This document shows, in pieces, positions 45,182 through 56,689 of a DNA stretch of 64,000 nucleotides (positions within the stretch are counted from its first letter, which is position 1; every line of letters begins with the position of its first letter). The stretch spans positions 9,295,001-9,359,000 of the forward strand of contig CATNEN010000025.1 in the NCBI GenBank assembly GCA_950097015.1, read 5' to 3'. A model generated the notes under the pieces. The model saw only the letters and a program-made list of their open reading frames with translations. It was not told where the DNA came from and ran no database searches. The stretch comes from Macrostomum hystrix. Its lineage: Eukaryota; Platyhelminthes; Macrostomidae. The position numbers and the translations under genes are program-made.

Positions 45182-45428
45182 GAGTGATCGCTTGAAACTG
45201 AAATCCAAAAATCGTATTTGTTGCTTTCGATGTTTAATGCAAAATTCATTACAACTTTTGATCAGTTAATCCGATTGCGCTGAAATTTTAGGACATAATA
45301 AAAATAATCTTATTGCAATTGCATATCAAATTTCAAGTAATTTGGCCATTTCAACTCAAAATAGTGACGTCAGTCCGGAAAATTTTTAAACACCCCTCGT
45401 ATTTATTGTTTGAATTGTAAGGATTATC
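45182..45428 (+). mobile_element. mariner 3' non-coding end
   Basis: Downstream of the C-terminal fragment. It ends with tttttaaacacccctcgta (about 45385-45403), i.e. tacgaggggtgttt on the other strand, a mariner-like terminal repeat next to a TA. Confidence 0.55.
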
Positions 45429-45897
45429 AGTAGTAGGGGTTAGCAGAACACGGCCGCAGGAAATTCCGTGGAAATTCCATGGCATGCAATGTAGTTTGGA
45501 ATCGGTGAGCAGTCAAGGTAAAAAGTATGTATCTATATGTCTGTATATACTATCTAGCTCATATAATATATAAAATGTGTATATCCGGAAAACATTGGGG
45601 ATTCGTGAGTATAGCCCTGAATCTTGAGTCTGAAGAGATAGAGCTGTAGTATGACTTTATGCAACTCTGCCGCACTTGTACTGAGGAGATAATTAAAGCG
45701 ACAATGCAAATTGATAGTAGGGGTTGGGTCTATGCTGCTGGGATGGCTGAGCCAATCAGGTAAGAGAGTTGTGCCCCACCTGCAGTGGAGCGCAGGCCGA
45801 GCCAGGTAAGAGATTTTATGATTCTATGATGATATGGTTGTGGCTGTGGCAAGCGGGAAAGCAGATAATGGTGGAAGATAACCAATCGCGCTGCGGA
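45429..45897 (+). repeat. Left terminal inverted repeat of the Polinton
   Basis: Matches the reverse complement of 56690-57158 with scattered substitutions (for example gtagtttggaatcgg versus gtagtttagaattgg). The end motif agtaggggtt recurs inside at about 45717. Confidence 0.93.
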
Positions 45898-46177
45898 GAG
45901 TGCGCCAACATGCACACAGTTACTATGAGTTGCTGGGGGTGTGGGGGCGAAGCCCCCACATTGTTTTCCTTGTTGAAAACAACCCTTTGTTCACTGTAGA
46001 GATAAGAGAAATGGCTGGCCTATCTCTTTGCATTGGTAGGAGAGGCTGTTAAATCTCCTTGTTCACTTGAGACCACCCCACTCCGCGTCAAGGATATATA
46101 ATGGGGGCACCTGATGATGAGTTGGTCATGGCATCGCTCTTTTAAATTCTCATCGCTGTTGTATCAGATTTTTGAGC

Positions 46178-46629
46178 ATGGATCTCTGCGACGGCTTTAA
46201 AGTGCAAGTGCAAGATTATGAAGGTCATCATTTTATAGCGATTCGGCGCAATTCTATTCTAGTGAAGGAGAACTGAAGCCAGGCGTGCCCGGATTCAACT
46301 TCAACGCGTATCAATGGGAAAAACTAAAGCAAGTGAAGCAACAACTTGTGCACTCCAAGGTCAACCGGCACAAAGTCACGATCAAGGTGGGTTTTGAGAA
46401 GATCGCGATGGTCAGCCGAGGAACCATCTGGCTCAAGCGTCTTCCCGAAGATTGTACGGAAGAATACCTAAGGCGCAATTCCGTGGCCCTGTCACCCCGT
46501 CTATGGAATGAGCTATGGAAAAAAGCGAGCTGGATTGACTCGGAGCTACAAGGAAAATCACCAGAAGGTGAATATGAGCTGGGCACTCAAGACGTCATAC
46601 GTGAGGTGGGCATTCGATGTCAAGGCTGA
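46178..46629 (+). pseudogene. PC4/p15 transcriptional-coactivator-like protein in the Polinton
   Basis: Two overlapping frames. The first (46178-46276, ATG) encodes FKVQVQDYEGHHFIAIRR. The second (open to 46629) has GELKPGVPGFNFNAYQWEKL and LKQVKQQL. Together they follow the PC4 single-strand DNA-binding fold pattern: a basic beta strand, a 'G.lkPG.kGi.l....W..Lk' core, then a helix. A single-base frame change separates them. The rest of the second frame (MVSRGTIWLKRLPEDC, then an acidic helix) matches nothing known. It lies first after the left terminal repeat. The assignment rests on pattern only. Confidence 0.5.
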
Positions 46630-47267
46630 GCTGGCTTCTGTTGAATGAACGTGTGAGGAGGAGGAGGAGGACAGGAAGACGCTACTCATCGCCCAGTCCG
46701 ACAAGGAATTCAGTGTGGGCTTCGTCGTCATCTGGGCGCATACCATTGCAGGACAGTGACTTAAGCCGCGATCCGGTCAGGTACCAATTTCGTGCCGCCT
46801 CGGGGCTCAGCAGCAACAGCAGCGGCAGTTGCAAAAGGAAGGTTCCGTGGCCATTGCGCAGGTAAGACACAAACAAGTTGCCAAAGCTGACCTATGATGA
46901 AGATGAGGAGGATAATGAGTGAGCGGCGCTAGTAACCCACGCAGCTTTTTTCAGTTTCTGCTACTCAAGTATAACTGTAAAACAATTATTTTTCTTGCGT
47001 TTCAATTTTGTATGATATGCTTGTGCATGTTTAGTAAAGTTTACAATTTTGTATGATATGCTTGTGCATGTTTAGTAAAGTTTAAAATCGAATTAACGAG
47101 TTTCTCTAAAAATGTTAGCAAGAAACACATAAAAAAATTTGCTAGTAAAATCTTTTTGGTGGAAAAAAATACAATGGCCTTTTTAATCGTTGCTCTCAAC
47201 ACAATTTCAAAACATTTTTCTCTTAAGAATAAGCAAAATCTGTACTGTTTTATGCTCCTTTAAACGA

Positions 47268-48344
47268 ATGGATAAGATTTTCTTTTACCCCGAGCAGCCG
47301 GCCAGTTTTTCTGGACGCAATAAAGTTGTGCACGAAGTCCGAAAACAAGTCATGTCAGTGAAAACGCAGTTAAAGAACTGGCTTAATGAACAGGTAGTTT
47401 ACACACTGCATAAGCCAGCAAGAAGAAATTACCCTCGAGCGCCAACTGTAGTCAGAAGCATTGATGATCAATGGGAACTATAGATCTGGCTGAGATGATT
47501 CCGTTCTCGAAGTACAATAATGGATACAAGTACATTCTTACATGCATTGATGTTCTGTCCAAGTTCGGCTGGGCAAAGCCACTAAAAAACAAATCTGCAA
47601 AATCTGCCGAAGTGAGATCTGCATTTGAAGCCATTCTGAAGGGCGCAAAGCGCAGGCCGCGAACAGTTCGCTTCGATCAGGGCAAGGAATTTATGAACTC
47701 GAGTTTCCGTCAGTATTGCATAGAAAACTAAATTCTTGCATTCAAAACTAACAGCGAGCAAAAAGCCGCGATTGTGGAAAGATGGAATCGAACTTTAAAA
47801 AACAAAATGTGGCGCTTTTTCACCCACAACAGCACCCTGCACTGGCTGGACGTGCTACCCAAGTTGGTGAAGTCTTACAACAATGCTTACCACAGAAGCA
47901 TCAAAATGAGCCCTACGAGTGTCTGTAAGGAAAATGAGTCTGAGGTGTGGATGAACCTGTACGATGGGAGAGCGATTGAGACTGTAGAGAAACTGAGGAA
48001 GCCTAAGTTTAGCGAAAACCATGCAGTCGGTGCGGATTTCCAATGCACCCCGACTGTTCAGGAAGGGATACAAGACCAACTGGAGTGAGGAGGTATACAC
48101 TGTAGTGTGCAGGGCCCCAAAGCATTATCCCTACATGTACAAGATTCGCGACATGAGGGAAGAAGACATTCAAGGACTCTTTCATGAGCATGAACTCCAA
48201 GCTGTTCCGGACTCCCAGCGGCTGTATGTGATCGAAAAGATTCTAAAGACTGAGAAGCGGAAGGGAAAGATTCGCTATCTCGTAAAGTGGGCCGACTACA
48301 ACTCGACTGGCTGGGTAGATGAGAAGGACTTAAGAAAGGTATAG
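47268..48344 (+). pseudogene. Polinton integrase with C-terminal chromodomain, broken
   Basis: The N-terminal zone (47268-47483) has PEQPASFSGRNKV and YTLHKPARRNYPR, typical of Polinton integrases. The DDE core (about 47471-47850) shows the first Asp in GTIDLAEM, the second in RFDQGKEFMNS and the Glu in AIVERWNRTLK. The third zone (48021-48344) is a chromodomain (YVIEKILK, YLVKWADYNSTGW). A frame change near 47480, an in-frame TAA at about 47729 and a further frame change near 48050 inactivate it as written. Plus strand, opposite to the polymerase. Confidence 0.85.
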
Positions 48345-48386
48345 ACATCTAAGTTATTCGATATTTTAATATTTTTATTTTGAGGA

Positions 48387-48850
48387 ATGAGCAGCATCGT
48401 AATAAACAGTGAACATGCAGAAGGTTCTTCTAGTGACTTTAATTTTCGCCTGTCTGCACCTATATACTTGGATCGAAATGTGGACTATGAGGCAGGTCTG
48501 GCTGAAATCCATCTGCCTACTGCATGGCTCAATGTTGACGAGCCTTGCTGCTTCACAGTCTCAGATGGAAGAGAGCATGAGGCCCTGGTTCTTCAACCCG
48601 GACGCTGGTGGAGCGGTTGAACGAGCTGCTAGTCAACTCTGAGTCACTGTTCTTTGATACCATGAGCGATAGAGAGTCTGAGATGGAGGCTGATGAATCG
48701 GGCCTGATGGCTCGCAGCAATAAAGATTTTGGGATAAAGTTTGAAATTCAGAATCAAAGAACAGTGACGCACAACAATACCGCACGAGCAGAGTTGTATC
48801 AATTCCTCCAAGCAAAATCCTGCAGTGGTTGGGATTTGGAAACCACATGA
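48387..48850 (+). pseudogene. Polinton-associated protein of unknown function
   Basis: The first frame (48387-48620) opens with FNFRLSAPIYLDR and DYEAGLAEIHLPTAW. This 'F...L..p..L...yEvgL.Ei..P..W' pattern recurs near the start of a conserved, poorly characterised Polinton protein. A second frame (48608-48850) continues after a shift and ends soon after. Probably a virion-type or accessory protein. Truncated. Confidence 0.4.
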
Positions 48851-48911
48851 GAATTTCAAACTGCTCCTCCTGCACTAGAAGCACTAGAGGCAACTTCACA
48901 AACAGTGAAGT

Positions 48912-51900
48912 TTATTCTGAGAAAACTGGGGCACGTCTCCTCTTCCTTGACGGCTCAGCAGCAGCAGCAGCAGCAGCAGCATCAGCAGCAACATCATGCC
49001 GAAGACGATAGTGGCCGAACGGAAGACTTTCGTTGGAACTAATCCAAGCTCGCTTATCTTCCCACGTTGTCAAAGCTCGCTTGCGCTGCTGAATAGTATA
49101 AATCTCATGATGATGACTACCGATACGATGAGTGACAACATCATGAGTTTTGAGTGAGTCAAATGCAGCGACGTAATCCGCATGGCTAATGTCTTGCTTG
49201 AGCACTGCTTTCTGAACTTCTTTCGCAGCCTTTTTACTCGCGTTAGTAACAGTGCTTTGGAAGCTGTAGAGCTTTGGTCGGATAGGAATCCACTCATCGA
49301 ATTCAATCCCGCAGGATTCGTCCTTAATGCAACCAAGCTTTGCTTTAAAATTGTTAGACTTCAACGGGTGGTTGTCAACATAGTTGGAGGTATCTAGAAT
49401 GCCTCGTTGAATCAGAGCAGGCAAGAAGTCTCGCAGAAGGTCGATGTTCCTAACACATAGGAAAAATGTATCAGTATTACCGCCACAGAGCTCCAGACGC
49501 ACATTTTCTTTTTCAAACCATGGTTTTGATTTGGTGTACAGTAGTGAGTACATGTAAAGCTTACAAAATGTAGGCCAATGTAGATGGGTATATCCAGCTT
49601 CACTGTTGTTTTACTTTGCTCAAAGATGGTCGAATCTTCATTGATCACGATTACCTCCTTCAGATTTGGCTTTGACGCAAGCATCTTCGCTTTTGCTTCG
49701 TTGTTGCAAATTCGGATTGTTCTCCTTTTCCTGACATTTTCCATAGTCTTTCCAAAAACTGAATGGTCTTGAGCTTGTAGTAGAGTTTCTCAAAGTCTGC
49801 CAAGGATGCCAAGAGCGAAGGATGCTATCCAACTATTGAATTCAACTACTTTCATTGCCTGTTCCAGATAGAACTTCAACATTCTGCAATGCACAATATA
49901 GCCCTGCTTGTCATAGCAATTGAGTAGCAGCTTTCTGTTGCCCTTGTACACTCGACCGTCTGGATTGAGACTGTACCAGAGCTGCTGCATGAATTCTGGG
50001 AGCTCTTCAAATTCGATTGAACACTTTTCAGGTGCCAGAGGTAGTTCGCTAGTTTGCTCATGAAGTTCTGGAGAGTAATGTAAATCAACCTCAATCAGAA
50101 ATGCTTCAGGTGAATCGTCCTGCTGACTTAGAATGGTAGCCTCAGTCCAGGTTCTGAGAACTTCCGGCTCGACCCATCGGAAATCCTTACAGGGTAGCGG
50201 CATAGAAAGTGCGACTCCATATAAATTATTAACATCAAGCGAAATATGTGAAGCTGATTCAACATCTGACTTGATTGTTGCTGCTTGGTGCACATTAACA
50301 AAGCACATCCGCCGCGCACGCCTTCTTCAAACGTCCTGTACATAGTGTTGTCAGTCAAAAGTTCAAGCTTACTTGTGGTGCTCTTCATGGCCGATGAAAA
50401 CGACAATCCAGGAGTAGAGATTAAATGGACGGGATCAAGGCCATCGTCCTGAATGCTTAATCGTCTAAAAGATTCAAATATGTCTGCAAGCTGTCTGACG
50501 TCCATTTGAAGATAGGCGAGTATGTAGTCATTCAAAGTTTCGGCTCCGAATTCTTCCCAAGCTCTTCTCGCTCCGTCATACTGTGTCGGGGAGCACTCAG
50601 TCTTTGAGAGGGTGTTGAAGAATGCTTCCCGAGGTGGCAGCTCTCTCAACTCTAAGTCTGCAGCACTTTTAACGAACTCGTATGGAAAAACGCCTTTGCC
50701 CTCGAGAGTAGAGTTGCTGAGTTTCGGATAGAATTCTTTCAAGCGACCTGTGTGGGTTCGCTCGGTTGCTGGCAAATCCCTGACAAGGCAATCCAAGCTG
50801 CTGCTTAGAAACTGCAAAGAATCCAAAAATTGAATCGTCACGTAAAGTGGCACATTCTTTCCTTGAATTGTTACTGCATCAACTTTTACTTTAGCAGCAA
50901 GAGATAAATACTTCTCTGTGGATATTGGCACCACATTAAGTCGCCAATGCTTCATTCTTCCCAATGCCCCAGAAAAAATTAGATGCATGCCGTAGTTTTT
51001 AAGATTTTGAAACAGAACAGGCAAGTATTGTCGCTTCAGCTGAGCAGAAAGGTTGCATTTTGAGCATGCAGCACCGCGGAACTCGCCTGAGAGATGGTAA
51101 TGATCCCACACCTTCAAAGAAGTTTAACCATCAAACTTCACACCACTTCACACAGACAAATCTCAGCTTCTCCGAATTCATCTTGAGCAGCTTCATTGAT
51201 GATTTTAGGTTGGTAACTGTGTTTCTTGTTCCACTCATAAATTTCATGAGACAGTCTTTCTAGATAGAAGAGGAACTTTTCAATATAGTTCTCAGTGCAT
51301 CGATTTATCAGCTTTTACTGCTGACACTACTAACACCAAGAAGTGGTCCTTTTACACCTGCACGTTGAACAACTAGACAACCTGCAGCCGCAGGTTGTGA
51401 TGGTAAATATTTCTCGGTCCTGATAAAGCTTCTGGGTTCATTGGCTCATTGAATGACTCAAGGTCAGCGTATACAACAAATGTAGGAGAAATAGTCTTCT
51501 CAAGACTAGTAAATGATAGCATACATTTTAATTTTGTGGGCATCACTTCTTTCTGTGTATAGCTGTTGGACTGATAACATTCATCACGATGTGTGCGGAG
51601 GCGCTCGTCAGATTTAAAAGATGTCAGGCATCTTTCGCACCATTTACGCTGATGCAGTCCGTAACGACTATTGAGAAGACGGTTGAGGCTAACAATCCCA
51701 CACCAATGCCCTTTGGTGCTAGTGTTGGTGACGGTGTTAAAATCACTTTTTGTCAGAAGCAGTAGTGGAATTACTTTTCTACCTTCGGTGAGTTCTGCAT
51801 TCGGCTGTCTCAACACTTCAACTGTCCCATTCTTCCAAGTCAACACAGAGAAGCACAACGAGGGATTATTAAACTCGATTCGATCAAGATAACTAATCTG

Positions 51901-52488
51901 AACGGGCTTTTGTACACCATCCAAATTTATTTCATGAAGCCATTTCTGGTAGGATGATAATCGATGAGGCGATTTTCTGATTGCGCTATCATCATGGTGA
52001 AGGACAGAAATGCAGGCATAAACAAAGCAATCATCACCAGTGCTAGGTGGATTAATAACAGCCTGCTTCACTTTTAGATCATGCGGTAGCTCGAATTGAT
52101 CGGCATGACCAGCATAATAGCGAATTCTGTCCCCATGCGATATAGACAAGTCAACGTAATTGACACGGCCGAGCACCCAGCCGCTGCCATTAGTGTTTAA
52201 CAGCTCAATGACTCTCTCACAGCCATTCAATTGGTCAGTCCACCATGAGCCGATTTCATCAACTGAGTCTAGCTGTTTCATAGGAACACTAATCCACTTA
52301 TCCTCCTCAGCCACCATCTCAACTGCTTTCAACCGCTGCATGTGCACATTAAGCTTCAGCTGAGCACGCACCAGTTGGTTCACACCAACAAGCAGTCTCT
52401 CAGAGAGCATCTGGCAAATATAGTCCTTCATCGCTGCCACACCTGTAGCGTATTGCTGCTGCTGCTGCTGTTGTTGTTGTAGAGGCAT
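48912..52488 (-). pseudogene. Polinton protein-primed family B DNA polymerase, broken
   Basis: On the minus strand, N- to C-terminus: a leader with a CxxC..H zinc-finger-like segment (WCERCLTSFKSDERLRTH) and an exonuclease Asp-x-Glu motif (FVVYADLESF) in 52488-51373; middle domain with KSAADLELRELPPR in 51117-50128; palm motif A region (SLDVNNLYGVALSMPLP) and KxY region (KLLLNCYDKQGYIVH) in 50308-49790; palm motif C region where YxDTDS is expected (GNTDTFF), then GCIKDESCG and PIRPKLYS in 49553-48912. Each block is in a different frame from the next, and the motif C tyrosine is lost. N-terminus near a CAG/CTG tract at 52455. Confidence 0.85.
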
Positions 52489-52489
52489 G

Positions 52490-53050
52490 AGGCGCCGAGT
52501 GAGCTCCGTCTCGCCAGCGCCACCGACCTAGCGGGGTCGGACGTCAGCACATTAAGATTGAGGTCGTCACTGTCGAAAGTAGCCAGTCTCTCCCTGCGGA
52601 GGGCCGGGCATTGAAGCCAGTGTTCCACGTCTTCCGGGGCTATTCCGCAACGGAGACAGGTGGGGTCGGCGTGCGGGTTGATAATGCTGCTATAGGCCCG
52701 CAGAAGGCTACAGTAGCCCGAACGCAGCCTGGCCAAGAGCACCGCGTCCTGACGGGTGCGAATCTCAGCCCTGTCCCGCTGGCGGTCCAGGGCGCCGTAG
52801 GCGGCAGCTGTCCGGGCATGTCTGATGGGCGGGTCTGCAATGTGACGTCGGGCGGCCGCCAGCGCACTCCACAGCGAAATAGGCGCGCTGGTGTTGTCGG
52901 TAGGAGCAGCAGCCGCCTGCTTGGCCGCCTGATCGGCTAGCTCGTTACCAGCCTGCCCGCAGTGCCCCGGAACCCACTGGAGCATGAGAACGGCCGCTGG
53001 AGTGCGAAGATCCGGGAGAGCGCTGCGCGCTGGGGCTTTCCCAGCCAGGG
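52490..53050 (-). mobile_element. LINE RNase H and zinc-knuckle fragment inside the Polinton
   Basis: The minus frame has LQWVPGHCGQAGNELADQAA (RNase H with the Asp of the 'GNE.AD' motif), then LLARLRSGYCSLLRA and CLRCGIAPEDVEHWLQCP, the C-terminal layout of RNase H-bearing LINEs. No reverse transcriptase is attached. The block is strikingly GC-rich compared with the AT-richer polymerase it abuts, marking it as an insertion. Confidence 0.75.
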
Positions 53051-53174
53051 CCGACAGCAGAGAAAGCTGCTGCTGTTGCTGCTCCCGGTATCGCAGTTTT
53101 TTTCGCCAGTCTTTCTCTGACCGGGTTTAGACTCAGAATCTGAAAGCGTCCTTTGATCTATCAAATCAGACCAG

Positions 53175-54185
53175 TTAGTGCCAGTTGAATCCGACAAGTC
53201 TGTGTCTGTGGACTCTGACAAATCAGTGCCTGCTGACTCCGACAAGTCTGTGTCTGTGGACTCTGACAAATCAGTGCCTGCTGACTCCGACAAGTCTGTG
53301 TCTGTGGACTCTGACAAATCAGTGCCTGCTGACTCCGACAAGTCTGTGTCTGTGGACTCTGACAAATCAGTGCCTGCTGACTCCGACAAGTCTGTGTCTG
53401 TGGACTCTGACAAATCAGTGCCTGCTGACTCCGACAAGTCTGTGTCTGTGGACTCTGACAAATCAGTGCCTGCTGACTCCGACAAGTCTGTGTCTGTGGA
53501 CTCTGACAAATCAGTGCCTGCTGACTCCGACAAGTCTGTGTCTGTGGACTCTGACAAATCAGTGCCTGCTGACTCCGACAAGTCTGTGTCTGTGGACTCT
53601 GACAAATCAGTGCCTGCTGACTCCGACAAGTCTGTGTCTGTGGACTCTGACAAATCAGTGCCTGCTGACTCCGACAAGTCTGTGTCTGTGGACTCTGACA
53701 AATCAGTGCCTGCTGACTCCGACAAGTCTGTGTCTGTGGACTCTGACAAATCAGTGCCTGCTGACTCCGACAAGTCTGTGTCTGTGGACTCTGACAAATC
53801 AGTGCCTGCTGACTCCGACAAGTCTGTGTCTGTGGACTCTGACAAATCAGTGCCTGCTGACTCCGACAAGTCTGTGTCTGTGGACTCTGACAAATCAGTG
53901 CCTGCTGACTCCGACAAGTCTGTGTCTGTGGACTCTGACAAATCAGTGCCTGCTGACTCCGACAAGTCTGTGTCTGTGGACTCTGACAAATCAGTGCCTG
54001 CTGACTCCGACAAGTCTGTGTCTGTGGACTCTGACAAATCAGTGCCTGCTGACTCCGACAAGTCTGTGTCTGTGGACTCTGACAAATCAGTGCCTGCTGA
54101 CTCCGACAAGTCTGTGTCTGTGGACTCTGACAAATCAGTGCCTGCTGACTCCGACAAGTCTGTGTCTGTGGACTCTGACAAGTCT
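53175..54185. repeat. 48-bp minisatellite, almost perfect (about 21 units)
   Basis: The unit is GACTCCGACAAGTCTGTGTCTGTGGACTCTGACAAATCAGTGCCTGCT. Copies are essentially identical over 1 kb. 48 is divisible by three, so 16-residue repeats (plus DSDKSVSVDSDKSVPA; minus SESAGTDLSESTDTDL) are open on both strands. The 24-base halves are themselves related, so it grew from a dimer. Confidence 0.97.
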
Positions 54186-55178
54186 TCTTCTATGTCCGAC
54201 GATTTTTCATCAAAGTCTGAGATGTGCGCACCAGATGATTGAACACTTTTACTAGACTGAAATTAAACAAAATAATATTTTTCACAATAAAAGCGAGTCA
54301 ATGAATGCCGATCAATCCAGTTGTACTTGCTAAACTTACAATAGAACAATCACAAGCCAACTTACTCTAGTTAGATTGAATTGCTCGAGTCGCACACAAA
54401 TATAGAAAAGTGCAGGTGAGATTCAAAATCCATTTTACTAAACTGTACTTTTTTCTTCCTAAAAAATAGTAATAATAGAAACTATAACAAAAGATATTAC
54501 ATTTTCCCACTCGGGGTCAGATGTGCAGCCGACAGCACAGCCGCAGTGAAGGCTGCGTACGGCTGTTCAGTCCGTGGACTGAGGGGACAACACACCACCT
54601 ACGAGTAATTCAATTACCCCAATTCAGAGTAAAGTGTCTTGCTAAAGGACACAAAATTGCACCAGTGGAGTTGCGATTCGAATCTAACCACCAGGCTAAC
54701 CCACTCTAAAAAATATGAATACAAGATTATGTTGCAATGAAGCGCTTGCACAATCAGCCAGTATATATATAACGTAATATATACATATATGCATAATGCA
54801 TACAAAGAAAAAACACTATCGTTTACTCTTTTTTGTTCCGAAAGCACTTAAGATGTTCAATTAGCCAAAATGTATTTTGAATTTCCAGCACTGCTGATTT
54901 ATAACTGAAGTTTGGTTTTTACCAAAAGCTGACAAATAAAAGATGACATTGACAATGAAGCAGCGTAGAACTCATGCTTGAACTATGAAAGTAAGTACGA
55001 GCTACACTTTTTAAAAAGCCCAGGAAATGGACATTTTGTGTTTCGAAAATTACAAATTTTGTATGACGCTTAAAAAAATAATTTTCCTTTTTGAAAATAT
55101 TTTGATCAAATCGAATCCAAGAGTGAAGCACGGAGTTGTGTGCGTCGATGTGTGTGTGTGTGTAAATGCAGGAATAGG
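54186..55178. other. Polinton interior without recognised gene
   Basis: Contains SINE family B at 54515-54710 and a (TA)/(TATG) patch at 54764-54800. The rest is AT-rich and unassigned. Confidence 0.5.
54515..54710 (-). mobile_element. SINE family B inserted in the Polinton
   Basis: On the minus strand, gggttagcctggtggttagattcgaatcgc gives A- and B-box-like words. The body has aagacactttactctgaattgggg and cccctcagtccacggactgaac, as in the 38.5-kb copy. Confidence 0.6.
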
Positions 55179-56130
55179 TTAAATGGGAGTGAGCGTAACT
55201 TTGTTACCTTCAATCAGAACATTATAACCAGCACCAGTTACATATGGAAGCAGAGTATTCACTGTCATATTGTTAGCAGTAGCAGCTTCACTAGTCGGTC
55301 TGTTGCTGTTGTTGTCCTTGTTTGTTTCCACAGAAATCAGAGGCGGCACTTCAAAGCCCGCCAGCAGCTCGCCAGCATCGATGGCAGTCAAAGCTGGGAT
55401 CCAAATAGCCGCCGCCAACACGTCGCCATGATCATTGCTAGCGTTTGGAGCAGCCAAGGCAGCAGCAGAACTAATAGTACCAGTAGTAGCAGACACAGCT
55501 CCACTTGCAACAGCTTGATCACCAGTCGAAGCAGACGATGTCACATCACCAATCGGAGCGAAGACATCAGGTTCAATATCCATGGATTCACTACCATCTT
55601 CTTCATCAATCATCGGGCTGGGGGGTTGAAGCATCTGCTTGACCCTGATGACTGGTGCATGAAGTACAGCTGGCGCTACTGATTGCACAGCAGCTTGAGT
55701 CTCTCGCCCCTCACCATTATCATCATCAGCAGCAGCATTGCTGATGTCTTTGTCGTGGCGACGACCACTAATTGGAGTCACAAAGTCCTCACTAGAGCTG
55801 GTGCTGCTGGCTCTGGATCTGATGACTCCATTGATGACTTGACTGAGCGCACTCATTCGTTGCATTGCTGCATCTTTCTCCTGCTTGCAGCGCTTTGCTG
55901 CTCCCATGACAATTCGCCGAAACAAGCGCTCAGCTTCTTCATTACCGGGGAGCAGCTGATGATTTCGATGAGCCTTGGTATTTTTTGCAGCACCTTGTTC
56001 GTTGAACACAGAGACCTCCGAGCACTGTCCATTTCACTTTTTCACATTTTTCATGGCGATCGGATCGGAGTCCTCCTTGCTGACACTTCATACAGTCCAA
56101 ACAAGTTTCGTAATGCCAAACTGAAGACAT
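55179..56130 (-). CDS. Unassigned Polinton reading frame
   Basis: A 276-codon minus frame (56009-55179) with a basic, heptad-like N-terminal part (ERLFRRIVMGAAKRCKQEKD) followed by low-complexity Ala/Ser/Asp-rich sequence. A 62-codon frame upstream (56130-55942) with CLDCMKCQQGG overlaps it out of frame and may be its original start. No family is recognised. Its place next to the right terminal repeat suggests an element gene. Confidence 0.4.
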
Positions 56131-56239
56131 TTTTTCGCTTCTCGTTTTTTATTATTATAAAGACAGAGATAGCCTCAGAGCAAAGAAAATTGCCCCCCCT
56201 ATATACCAGTTCAAGGTATCAGAAGCGATTCTGCTAGCT

Positions 56240-56689
56240 TCAAATAAATATAAACCGATAAGATCTTATTTAATCCACCAGCTTAATAATAGATGAGATA
56301 AATTGCAAAACCGTTTTATTTTTACCATCACACCGCTCGCTGTTATCACTTATTAGTTCCCCCCCTGGTATCTAATAAATTAGCGCGCAGGGCCTCACTT
56401 GTTTATCTCATTCCATTCTCACTTATTCCATTTTTTTTTCTCACCTTTGTAACCATGCGCTTGCCAGTTAAGCACTCACAGACCGCCTCAAAACTGTTCG
56501 TGAAACAATTTTTCATATTACAAAACGGCACAAGAGCAGCGCGGAAGTCTTTAAAAGTTAATCAATGAACTCTCTGGCCTCCCAATTAATTTCTATTCCT
56601 CCACCATAGATCAGTTTTCATTACCCATGCGTACTGGGGCCCGTATCTCCAACTCCCACCTCACACCTCACCCACCCTCCATCGGCCTC
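56240..56689. other. Polinton subterminal region
   Basis: No reading frame. Contains two pyrimidine/C-rich patches (gttccccccctgg near 56355). Confidence 0.4.

Noticed and set aside
53178-54255. Asp/Ser-rich 354-codon protein on the plus strand
   Set aside because: 48-bp array divisible by three, open on both strands; the start and tail are short and match nothing. Kept only as a finding.
55140-56237. Ser-rich plus-strand frames of 180 and 184 codons
   Set aside because: Antisense shadows of the minus-strand Polinton frame at 55179-56130.
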